Below, piece after piece: positions 57,115-64,000 of a DNA stretch of 64,000 nt. The DNA lies in the NCBI RefSeq assembly GCF_021390395.1, contig NZ_JAJUWT010000010.1, forward strand, positions 62,001-126,000, read 5' to 3'. A program made the position numbers and the translations under genes. The number at the start of each line of letters is the position of its first letter. Positions within the stretch are counted from its first letter, which is position 1. The notes below the pieces were generated by a model. That model made no database searches. It was given only the letters and a program-made list of their open reading frames with translations, and was not told the DNA's origin. This stretch comes from Saccharothrix sp. S26 (lineage in GTDB: Bacteria; Actinomycetota; Actinomycetes; Mycobacteriales; Pseudonocardiaceae).

Positions 57115-59316
57115 TCACGGGTAGTTGACGACGTAACGCTGCTGCGTGGCCATGTTCGCCGCGCCGCCGATGCCGTTCACCACGTTGTCGATCGTGCCGA
57201 CACCGCCGAGCGACACGGTGACGAGGTCGTGCAGCCGCACGCCCGACCGGTTGGGCACCTCGAAGCCGTTGGCCGTGTGGATGCTCGGGTCGGCCTGGTT
57301 GAACGAGTACACGCCCATGCCCCAGCCCTCGTGCGTGGTGACGTGGTCGGCCACGTTGTACCCCGCCCAGCCCGGCTGCGAGCCGTTCATCCACGACGCC
57401 TGGTTCGGCGGGTCGTACGGCAGCTCGTTCTGGAAGAAGTACGTGCGGCCGCCGTTGCCGTTCCACAGCACGTTGTACTGCTGGTAGTGCTCGACGAACA
57501 ACCCGTACGCGGTCACGTTGTCGCCGTTGACGACCACGCCGTTGCGGCCGGTGTTGACCGTCCAGCCTACGCCCGCGCCGTGGTCGGCGCGCCACACCCA
57601 CGTGTGGTCCACGATCACGTCATCGCTGTTGATCTCCAACGAGACCGTGGCCTTGCCCGCCTGCGAACCGCCCACGCGCAGGTACACGTCGTGCAGCGAG
57701 GTCGGGTTCGCCGCGTGCGAGGCCGCCGAGCCGGTCGGGCCGACCTGGAGCAGCACCGGGGAGTTCTGCACGCCGGCGTCGACCAGGAACCCGGCCAGCT
57801 TCACACCGTCCACATCGGACACCGCCAGCGCGGCCCTGCCCGTGTCGGGGGACAGCGTCGCCAGGCCGAGGCCCAGCACGACGGTGTTCGGCCGCGTCAC
57901 GTTGATCGTGTCGCTGAGCCGGTGCACGCCCGGCGTCAGGAGCAGGTGCTTGCCCTGCGCCAGCGCGGCGTTGGTCGTCGCCACCGGGGTGCCCGGCTTG
58001 ACGATGAAGAAGTCCGCCAGCGAGATCGACTGGCCGGCGGGCGTGCCCGCTTCCCAGCTCGTGCCGCGCGAGTTGGTGCGCAGCGCCGGGACGAACACCT
58101 TGTACTCGCCGTTCTCGAAGTACAGGAACGGCTTCTCGCGCACGACCGGCGTGGTGTCGACGGTGGTGTGAGAGGGGTTGGGGAAGTGCTGCGCGGGTGA
58201 GCCCGGCGAGCCGACGAACACCATGTTCCACACCGAGCCGTTCCAGCCGCCCGCGAGGTTGCTGTTGCGGGTCAGGAACTGCTGCTGCGAGCCGGACACC
58301 GTGACGCCGTCGATCTTGCTGTCCACGATGAGGCCGCCGGACGCCCAGCCGTCGCCGCCGTTCCACAGCTGGACCTGGCCGGACAGGTGCATGCGCCGGT
58401 AGGACGCGGCCTGCGACACCGCCCACCGCTCGATCTGGCCCGCGGGCAGGTTGACGAACAGGTTCTCGGCCTGGCGCCAGAAGTTCTGCGTGGCGTTGCC
58501 GAGGTTGTTCGGGTTGTCGCCCTGCTGCAACCAGTCGGCTTCGACGCGCACGTGGCCGTTGAGCCGCACGTCGTCCGGCCGCAGGCCCAGGCCGGCGACC
58601 TGGGTGTAGAAGCGGAGGTTGACGTCGGCGTCGTACACGCCCGGCTTGTACAGGATCGCGTACCGCTCCGGGCCGAACTGGTTGGTCTTCATCTGGGTGG
58701 AGATCTGGTCCAGTCGCGACTGCATCGCGGCGCGGTCGTAACCCGGGCCGTAGACGAGCACGTTCGGGCCGAAGTCGGGGTTGCGCGGGTCGGTCGGCGG
58801 TACGACCGGGCCGCCCGAGGTCTCGGTGTTGACTGCCAGCTCCCACAGTGAGTAGCCGTAGCCGGTGGCGCGTGCCGTGCCGTAGACCCGCAGGTAACGG
58901 CCGGTGCCCGTGACGGTCAAGGACTGCGTGCCGCCGGTGCCGGTGGTGGTGGAGTAGACGGTGTTCCAAGTGGACGCGTTGTCGGACAACTGCACCTGGA
59001 ACGCCCGGCCGTACGCGGCTTCCCAGGTCAGCGTCACGCGGCACACCTGCTGCGTGGAGCCGAGGTCGACCTGGAGCCACTGGGGGTCGGCGAACGCGCT
59101 GGACCAGCGCGTGCCGGTGTTGCCGTCGACCGCGGCGGCGGCAGGGGTGCCGCCGTTCTCGACGGACGACGCGGTCGCCGGGCGGTTGAGCGCGGCGTTG
59201 GTCGTGCCGCACTCGGCGGCCTGCGCGGACTGGGTGATCACGGGGCTGAGCACCGCGGCGAGGCCGAGTGCCAGCGCGGCGGTCAGGACCCGTGACAGGG
59301 AACGGGGAGAGCTCAT
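57115..59316 (-). CDS. Secreted discoidin (F5/8 type C, CBM32-like) plus parallel beta-helix protein
   Basis: 733 residues. Signal peptide ending SAQA. Residues about 35-165 form an F5/8 type C/CBM32-like carbohydrate-binding domain (ALNRPATASSVENGG, AAAAVDGNTGTRWSSAFADPQWLQVDLGS, GRYLRVYGTARATGYGYSLWELAV). After a PPTDP linker, residues 185-733 form a parallel beta-helix of the pectate-lyase/glycan-depolymerase kind (YAILYKPGVYDADVNLRFYTQVAGLG; KHLLLTPGVHRLSDTINVTRPNTVVLGLG; DDVIVDHTWVWRADHG). Similar proteins are often wrongly labelled adenylyl cyclase. It should bind and perhaps cleave a polysaccharide; the substrate is unknown. A GAGAGCGCTCTC palindrome at 59385-59400 lies 69 bases upstream, so the adjacent LacI protein probably represses it. 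Confidence 0.85.
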   Translation of the reverse strand: MSSPRSLSRVLTAALALGLAAVLSPVITQSAQAAECGTTNAALNRPATASSVENGGTPAAAAVDGNTGTRWSSAFADPQWLQVDLGSTQQVCRVTLTWEAAYGRAFQVQLSDNASTWNTVYSTTTGTGGTQSLTVTGTGRYLRVYGTARATGYGYSLWELAVNTETSGGPVVPPTDPRNPDFGPNVLVYGPGYDRAAMQSRLDQISTQMKTNQFGPERYAILYKPGVYDADVNLRFYTQVAGLGLRPDDVRLNGHVRVEADWLQQGDNPNNLGNATQNFWRQAENLFVNLPAGQIERWAVSQAASYRRMHLSGQVQLWNGGDGWASGGLIVDSKIDGVTVSGSQQQFLTRNSNLAGGWNGSVWNMVFVGSPGSPAQHFPNPSHTTVDTTPVVREKPFLYFENGEYKVFVPALRTNSRGTSWEAGTPAGQSISLADFFIVKPGTPVATTNAALAQGKHLLLTPGVHRLSDTINVTRPNTVVLGLGLATLSPDTGRAALAVSDVDGVKLAGFLVDAGVQNSPVLLQVGPTGSAASHAANPTSLHDVYLRVGGSQAGKATVSLEINSDDVIVDHTWVWRADHGAGVGWTVNTGRNGVVVNGDNVTAYGLFVEHYQQYNVLWNGNGGRTYFFQNELPYDPPNQASWMNGSQPGWAGYNVADHVTTHEGWGMGVYSFNQADPSIHTANGFEVPNRSGVRLHDLVTVSLGGVGTIDNVVNGIGGAANMATQQRYVVNYP

Positions 59317-59384
59317 GGTCCTACCTGACGAGGTAAGGGGCGTGAGAAGGCCCGGAGCCGTGCCTCCGTGGCACCGGAGGCGCT

Positions 59385-59400
59385 GAGAGAGCGCTCTCTC
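59385..59400. promoter_or_regulatory. LacI-type operator 1 (discoidin/beta-helix gene)
   Basis: GAGAGAGCGCTCTCTC, a perfect 16-bp palindrome centred on CG as LacI-family operators are. It contains the GAGAGCGCTCTC core found also at 60538-60551 and 63193-63206, each in front of one gene of the glycan locus. Confidence 0.8.
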
Positions 59401-59472
59401 GGAGCGTAACGCCGATGTTGCGAAGACGTCAACGACGGTTCAGGCGGCGGGTGCGGACAGGGGGTGCAGGGG

Positions 59473-60516
59473 TCACGAGGAGTCGCGCACGACCAGGGAA
59501 GGTTCGAAGATCACGGATTTCGGGCGCAGTCCCGGTTCTTCGACGTGGTCCAGCAACAACCGGGACATCCCGGCCGCCATGTCCTCGACCGGTTGCCGCA
59601 CCGTGGTCAGGCGCGGGCGGCACGAGAGCGCCGGGCTGCTGTCGTCGAAACCCACCAGCGCCACGTCGTCCGGGATCCGGCGGCCGTGCTTTTGCAGCAC
59701 CAGCAGCGCGCCTTGCGCCATCAGGTCGTTCGCGGCGAACACGCCGTCGAGGTCCGGGTGCTCGGCCAGCAGGCGTTCCATCGCGACCTCGCCGCTGGCC
59801 GAGGTGAAGCCGCCCTCGGCGATCGGGACGTACGGGAAACCGTGGCGCGCCATGGCGTCGCGGAAGCCCGTCAGCCGGTCCTGCGAGGCGGGCACGTCCA
59901 GCGGGCCGGTGATCGTCACGACGTGCTTGCGGCCGCGGTGGACGAGGTGGTCGGCGGCCAGCTTCGCGCCGGCCTGGTGGTCGAGGTCGACGTAGCTGAT
60001 CGGGACGGGGCGGGCGGGGCGCGCGAACAGCACGGCGGGCAGTTCGGCTTGGACGAGGCGGGCCGGGAGCGGGTCCTCGGCGTGGGTGGAGACGAGCAGC
60101 GCGCCGTCCGCGCTGCCCTGGCGGAGGAAGGAGAGGACGTCCTCGCGGGCCGGTTCGGTGTCGGCGACCATCAGGACCGGGTGCACGCCGCGCGTGCGCA
60201 GGAAGCCCAGGACACCGCTCGCGACCCGGCCGAAGAAGGGGTCGGAGAAGACGCGTGCGGCGAACGTGTCCTCCTCGCCCGGGTCGCCCGCGCCGGAGAC
60301 GACGAGCGCGACCGTGCCCGACCGCTTGGTGACGAGGGAGCGGGCGGCGCGGTTGGGCGCGTAGCCGGTCTTGGCGATGGCGGCGCGGACGACTTCCTGG
60401 ATCTTGCGGTCGACGTTGCGGGTGCCGTTGATGACGCGGGAGACGGTGGCGCGGGACACGCCGGCGACCCGCGCCACGTCTTCCAACGTCGGCGGTGCGG
60501 TCGGCGGTCTGCTCAT
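59473..60516 (-). CDS. LacI-family transcriptional repressor
   Basis: 347 residues. The DNA-binding part is PTLEDVARVAGVSRATVSRVINGTRNVDRKIQEVVRAAIAKTGYAPNRAARSLVTKRSGTVALVV, including the hinge helix. The periplasmic-binding-like core follows (FFGRVASGVLGFLRTRGVHPVLMVADTE, YVDLDHQAGAKLAADHLVHRGRKHVVTITG, VFAANDLMAQGALLVLQKHGRRIPDDVALVGFDDS). It should bind a sugar released from the target glycan and then leave its operators. The GAGAGCGCTCTC palindrome lies in front of this gene, the discoidin/beta-helix gene and the GH3 gene, giving a small local regulon with autoregulation. Confidence 0.94.
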   Translation of the reverse strand: MSRPPTAPPTLEDVARVAGVSRATVSRVINGTRNVDRKIQEVVRAAIAKTGYAPNRAARSLVTKRSGTVALVVSGAGDPGEEDTFAARVFSDPFFGRVASGVLGFLRTRGVHPVLMVADTEPAREDVLSFLRQGSADGALLVSTHAEDPLPARLVQAELPAVLFARPARPVPISYVDLDHQAGAKLAADHLVHRGRKHVVTITGPLDVPASQDRLTGFRDAMARHGFPYVPIAEGGFTSASGEVAMERLLAEHPDLDGVFAANDLMAQGALLVLQKHGRRIPDDVALVGFDDSSPALSCRPRLTTVRQPVEDMAAGMSRLLLDHVEEPGLRPKSVIFEPSLVVRDSS

Positions 60517-60537
60517 CCCCTCATTCTGCCACGGCCC

Positions 60538-60551
60538 GGAGAGCGCTCTCC
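60538..60551. promoter_or_regulatory. LacI-type operator 2 (LacI gene itself)
   Basis: GGAGAGCGCTCTCC, perfect 14-bp palindrome 21 bases upstream of the LacI start; autoregulation expected. Confidence 0.8.
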
Positions 60552-60679
60552 CACGCGTGTCCTACGTTCAGAACGCGTGTGTCCTACGTTCGGGACCCTC
60601 GAGTTGAACGCTCAGGTGCGGTGGGTGCGGGTCCGGGGGGTGTAGGCCGGGGGCGGTTGGCTGTGCTTGCTTCCGGCTC

Positions 60680-60803
60680 GATTTGACATGGGGCCCTTAC
60701 GGGCACTCCAGGCAGGCCAAAGCCGGCAGGCCCGGCGGGGAAGAGCGTCCCGCCAGGCCTGCCGGCTTCGACCAGCCTAAAGCACCCGAACCCATGTCAA
60801 ATC
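60680..60803 (+). repeat. Dispersed palindromic intergenic repeat, copy 3, with a nested hairpin insertion (124-bp core)
   Basis: Same outer arms as copy 2 (GATTTGACATGG / CCATGTCAAATC) and an inner GCCC-TTAC-GGGC hairpin whose loop has one change. About 69 extra bases follow AGGCAGGCCAAAG; these contain their own hairpin (GCCGGCAGGCC 60722-60732 with GGCCTGCCGGC 60756-60766, extended by GGCGGG/CCCGCC). The right arm supplies the TGA stop of the GH3 gene (60797-60799, minus strand). Flanks (TTCCGGCTC; GGGCCTCGGTGGG, then GGGTCCG) match the other copies. Confidence 0.9.
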
Positions 60804-63175
60804 GGGCCTCGGTGGGCTGGTTCCGGGTCCGTTGTGGGTGTTGGGGTGGGGGTGGTTTGGATTGTTAGGGGGGTGTTGGAGGAGGAGGGGCCGATGAGGA
60901 GGGTGAAGGGGCCCGGTTCGGTGGTCCAGCCCGTTGGGGTCCAGTGTTGGAAGGCGCGGGTGGGGATGGTGAGGTCGACGTCGGTCGTTTGGCCCGGGTT
61001 GGCGGTGGTGGTGGTCCAGGTGGCCAGCCAGCGGGATGGGCGGTCGATGGTGGTGGATTGGCGGGACACGTAGACCTGCACCACTTCGCGGCCGGGGCGG
61101 TTGCCCGTGTTGCGGAGGCGGACGCGGATGCCCGATTCGGTGGTGGTGGCGTCTTCGTAGGACCACGTCGTGTAGCCCAGGCCGTGGCCGAACCAGTAGG
61201 CCGGTGGGGTCGCGGAACGGTGCCACGCGCGGTAGCCCAGGTGGAGGCCCTCGGAGTAGTGGAGGGTGCCGTGGTGTGGTTGGACGGTCGAGACGGGGAC
61301 GTCTTGTCCGGTGGCGGGCCAGGTGGTGGGGAGGCGGCCGCCCGGTTCGCGCACGCCGAAGAGGACGTCGGCCAGGCCGTGGCCCGCTTCCTGGCCCGGG
61401 AACCAGGTCAGCAGGACGGCGGACACCTCGTCGCGCCACGGCAGTTCCACCGGGCCGCCGGAGTTGACCACGACCACGGTCCGGTCGTTCACCGCGCGGA
61501 TGGCGCGCACCAGGTCGTCCTGGCGTCCCGGCAGGGCCAGTGACGTCCGGTCGAAGCCCTCGCTCTCGATCTCGTCGGTGGTGCCCACGACGACCACGGC
61601 GACGTCGCTGGAGCGGGCCAGGTCGATGGCGCGGGACAGTTCGTCGGCGTCGCTCAGGCGTGGCGGGTCGGCGGCGAGGACGGTGGCCGTGCCGGTGTGT
61701 TCACGCAGTTCGCGGCGGGCGACGAGGTCGACGGTGGTGCCGGCTTCGAGGTGGGCGGTGGCCTGTCGGTGCGGCGGGGTCAGGTGGATGACGGCCGGGT
61801 CGTCGGTGTCGAGCGGGACGTCGGTGTCGATCAGGCGGACGCCCGCGACGTCGAGGGTGAGGCGGCCGAACCCGGCCACGGAGATCGTCCAGTCGCCGGT
61901 CACGTCGACGGTGAGCTCGCCGTGCAGCTCCACGGTGTGCGCGCGGTCGACCAGGGGGACTTCCAGGACGCGGCCGAGGAGGCGGTGGTCGGTGGTCAGC
62001 TCCGCGCCGTCGACGTCGAGGAGGCGGACCAGGAGGCCCGGTTCGCCGTGGTGCGGGTGGCGGCAGTTGGCGGTGGTCAGGGGAGCGGGGCGGTCCTGGA
62101 GGCGGACGCCGGGCGCGTGCACGACGGAGGCGACCTCGGCGATGCCCTCGACGAACGACACGACCGACTCGGGGTAGACGCCCGCGCTGCCGCCGCCCTG
62201 GATGCGGGTGGTGGCGGCGTTGGGGCCGAGGACGGCGACCTTCACGTCGGGTGACAGGGGGAGGACGCCGTCGTTGCGCAGCAGGACGGTGCTCGCGGCC
62301 ACGGCTTCGCGCAGCAGGTCGTGCGGGGCTTCGACCTGCGGTGTCACGGGTGTGGAGCCGTTGAGCGCGCCGACCCGGGAGGCCAGGCGGAGCAGTCGTT
62401 CGAGCTTGAGGTCCAGCGCGCTCTCGGGCACCTCGCCGTTCTCGACGGCGGCGGCCAGGTCGTTCCACGGGCTCCGCGGGCCGGGCATGGCGAGGTCCTG
62501 GGCGGCCCGCGCGGACGGCGCGGTGGAGCGGACCGCGCCCCAGTCGGAGACGACCAGGCCGTCGAAGCCCCACGTGCCCTTCAGCGGTTCGTCCAACAGC
62601 GGGCTCTCCGACATGGTGACGCCGTTGACCCCGTTGTACGCCGACATCACCACCCACACGCCGGCGCGGACGGCGGCCTCGAACGGCACCAGGTAGACCT
62701 CGTGGAGGGTGCGTTCGTCCACCTCGGCGTTCAACGTCATGCGCTCGGTCTCGGAGTCGTTGGCCACGTAGTGCTTGGCCGTGGCCGCGACACCACCGCT
62801 CTGCACGCCGGTGATGTAGGCCGCGCCGATGCCCGCGGTCAGCACGGGGTCTTCGGAGAAGCACTCGAAGTGCCGACCGCCGAACGGCGTCCGGTGCAGG
62901 TTGAGCGTGGGCGCGAGCAGGACGTCCACGCCCTTGCGGCGCGCCTCGGCCGCCAGCAGGACGCCGAGCCGTCGCACGAGGTCGACGTCCCAGGTGGCGG
63001 CCAGCGCGGTGGGGGAGGGCAGGGCCAGTGACGTGCTGCGCTCGTCCCAGCCCTGGCCGCGCACCCCGATCGGGCCGTCGGACACCACGATCGACCGCAG
63101 CCCCACGTCGGGTTCGTCGTGCGTCCGCCAGCCCGTGGCACCGGTCAGCAGCCGAACCTTGCGCCTCACGTCCAC
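60797..63175 (-). CDS. Glycoside hydrolase family 3 beta-glycosidase
   Basis: 792 residues, cytosolic (no signal peptide). The N-terminal TIM-barrel domain carries KHYVANDSETERM and the nucleophile Asp211 in GLVVSDWGAV. The second domain follows (STVLLRNDGVLPLSPDVKVAVLGPNA, VVVGTTDEIESEGFDRTSLALPGRQDDLVRAI). The stretch around residues 360-480 (LLVRLLDVDGAEL...DWTISVAGFGRLTLDVAGVRL) resembles a PA14 insertion. The ending is an FN3-like domain (VRLRNTGNRPGREVVQVYVS). It would release sugars from imported oligosaccharides. The last codons (AHRGPI-stop) lie in a dispersed repeat. Start GTG 63175 has the operator GGAGAGCGCTCTCC 18 bases upstream. Confidence 0.92.
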   Translation of the reverse strand: MDVRRKVRLLTGATGWRTHDEPDVGLRSIVVSDGPIGVRGQGWDERSTSLALPSPTALAATWDVDLVRRLGVLLAAEARRKGVDVLLAPTLNLHRTPFGGRHFECFSEDPVLTAGIGAAYITGVQSGGVAATAKHYVANDSETERMTLNAEVDERTLHEVYLVPFEAAVRAGVWVVMSAYNGVNGVTMSESPLLDEPLKGTWGFDGLVVSDWGAVRSTAPSARAAQDLAMPGPRSPWNDLAAAVENGEVPESALDLKLERLLRLASRVGALNGSTPVTPQVEAPHDLLREAVAASTVLLRNDGVLPLSPDVKVAVLGPNAATTRIQGGGSAGVYPESVVSFVEGIAEVASVVHAPGVRLQDRPAPLTTANCRHPHHGEPGLLVRLLDVDGAELTTDHRLLGRVLEVPLVDRAHTVELHGELTVDVTGDWTISVAGFGRLTLDVAGVRLIDTDVPLDTDDPAVIHLTPPHRQATAHLEAGTTVDLVARRELREHTGTATVLAADPPRLSDADELSRAIDLARSSDVAVVVVGTTDEIESEGFDRTSLALPGRQDDLVRAIRAVNDRTVVVVNSGGPVELPWRDEVSAVLLTWFPGQEAGHGLADVLFGVREPGGRLPTTWPATGQDVPVSTVQPHHGTLHYSEGLHLGYRAWHRSATPPAYWFGHGLGYTTWSYEDATTTESGIRVRLRNTGNRPGREVVQVYVSRQSTTIDRPSRWLATWTTTTANPGQTTDVDLTIPTRAFQHWTPTGWTTEPGPFTLLIGPSSSNTPLTIQTTPTPTPTTDPEPAHRGPI

Positions 63176-63192
63176 ACCGGGCCCCTTGTCTT

Positions 63193-63206
63193 GGAGAGCG
63201 CTCTCC
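63193..63206. promoter_or_regulatory. LacI-type operator 3 (GH3 gene)
   Basis: GGAGAGCGCTCTCC, identical to operator 2, between the ROK gene end and the GH3 start. Confidence 0.8.
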
Positions 63207-63245
63207 CGTCAGCGTCGGGCTCGGCCGCCGGATCTGTCAAGGCGG

Positions 63246-64000
63246 TCAGGCGATGTCGACGCGGGGTGCGGGTTTGCGCGGGTCGGCGGCGCGGTCGAGG
63301 AGGGCGGCGACCGGGAGGGTGGCGGCGCCGACGGCGACGGCGTCCGGGCCCAGGCGGCCCAGCTCGATCGAGATCTGCTCGTACGGGTGCCGCAGCGCGT
63401 GGGCGCGGGTGGCGGCCACGATCCGGTCCAGCTGGTGCGACCCGAGGGCCAGGCCGGCCCAGCCGCCCAGCACGATCCGCTCCGGGTTGAACAGGTTGAC
63501 CAGGTTCGCGATGCCCGCGCCCAGGTAGCCCGCGGTCTCCTCCAAGACGCGGGCGGCGGTCTTGGAGCGGGACGCGGAGTCGATCAACGCGGCCACGGTC
63601 GACTGCTCGTCGCCCGCGGCCAGTTCGCGCCCACGTGCCTTGCGGTACCGGTCGAGGATGCCCTCCGCGCCCACGTAAGCCTCCAGGCACCCCAGAGCAC
63701 CGCACCGGCACGGCCTGCCGCCGTACACGATGGTCGTGTGCCCCCACTCGCCCGCCGAGCTGGTGGCACCGCGGTAGACCCCGCCGTCGGTCACCACGGC
63801 CGCGCCGACACCGGAGCCGATGAGGGCTATCACCACGTGCCGCGCGCCCCGGCCCGCGCCGAACCACATCTCCGCCTGGCCCTGCGTCTTGGCCCCGTTC
63901 TCCACGTACAGCGGCCACGCGGACTCCGACGCCGAGGCGACCAGCTCCTCCAGCCGCACGCCGTCCCACCCGATGGTCGGCGCGTGCACGACCGCGGTCG
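63246..64000 (-). CDS. ROK-family sugar kinase/transcriptional regulator (5' end outside window)
   Basis: The C-terminal 250 or so residues of a ROK protein; the gene continues past the right edge. The zinc-binding ROK signature is complete: EWGHTTIVYGGRPCRCGALGCLEAY (His plus CxCGxxGCxE). The phosphate loop region is ALIGSGVGAAVVTDGGVYRGATSSAGEWGH, and FNPERIVLGGWAGLALG is the usual second glycine-rich strand. ROK members are glucose/N-acyl-sugar kinases or NagC/Xyl-type repressors. The missing N-terminus (helix-turn-helix or not) decides between them. Next to GH3, LacI and the glycan-binding gene it fits a sugar-use locus. Confidence 0.85.
   Translation of the reverse strand, partial: TAVVHAPTIGWDGVRLEELVASASESAWPLYVENGAKTQGQAEMWFGAGRGARHVVIALIGSGVGAAVVTDGGVYRGATSSAGEWGHTTIVYGGRPCRCGALGCLEAYVGAEGILDRYRKARGRELAAGDEQSTVAALIDSASRSKTAARVLEETAGYLGAGIANLVNLFNPERIVLGGWAGLALGSHQLDRIVAATRAHALRHPYEQISIELGRLGPDAVAVGAATLPVAALLDRAADPRKPAPRVDIA

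Overview
The window is from a very GC-rich (about 70% or more), GTG-start-rich filamentous actinomycete. Mycothiol- and F420-type enzymes, an AfsR/SARP-type regulator, a DUF6292-like protein, many secreted hydrolases and paired DesK/NarL-type two-component genes suggest the Pseudonocardiales (Saccharothrix/Lentzea/Actinosynnema-like). That placement is inference. No rRNA, tRNA, transposase, phage, CRISPR array or obvious biosynthetic cluster was seen, so this looks like an ordinary chromosomal arm or core-flank region.

Layout. 0-5.8 kb: hydrolase end, two MFS exporters and a MarR regulator, with a shared operator-like site, plus a HEAT-repeat protein and a frameshifted propeller-like gene. 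5.8-10.3 kb: a secreted GH6 cellulase homologue and an overlapping operon of sensor kinase, degenerate kinase and response regulator; the degenerate kinase carries eight 24-bp tandem repeats. 10.4-17.8 kb: methyltransferase, secreted serine hydrolase, a second two-component pair, a tandem-HTH MerR protein divergent from an ABC exporter, and a lipoprotein. 18-26 kb: papain-like amidase-type protein, secreted amidase, dehydrogenase and an AfsR-like regulator. 26-32 kb: ArsR/CDF metal efflux pair, SGNH hydrolase and a MacAB-like efflux operon. 32-41 kb: F420/hemerythrin fusion, two secreted trypsin-like proteases, a TetR regulator and a multi-FN3 secreted protein. 41-48.7 kb: a third two-component pair followed by a palindrome and a translationally coupled four-gene membrane/lipoprotein cassette of unknown function, then a DUF4239/stalked-propeller pair. 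48.7-53.3 kb: a complete urea ABC importer operon, urtABCDE. 53.5-56.9 kb: DUF418, LysR, a damaged maleylpyruvate-isomerase-like gene and a secreted protein. 57-64 kb: a glycan-use locus (discoidin/beta-helix protein, LacI repressor, GH3 glycosidase, ROK protein) in which the first three promoters carry the same GAGAGCGCTCTC palindrome.

Three copies of a palindromic intergenic repeat (core near 18.05, 21.52 and 60.74 kb) have arms that change together, so the stem is conserved. Two copies supply the stop codon of the neighbouring gene. This is the strongest candidate for something undescribed. Next are the four-gene membrane cassette (43.2-46.4 kb) and the kinase/pseudokinase operon.
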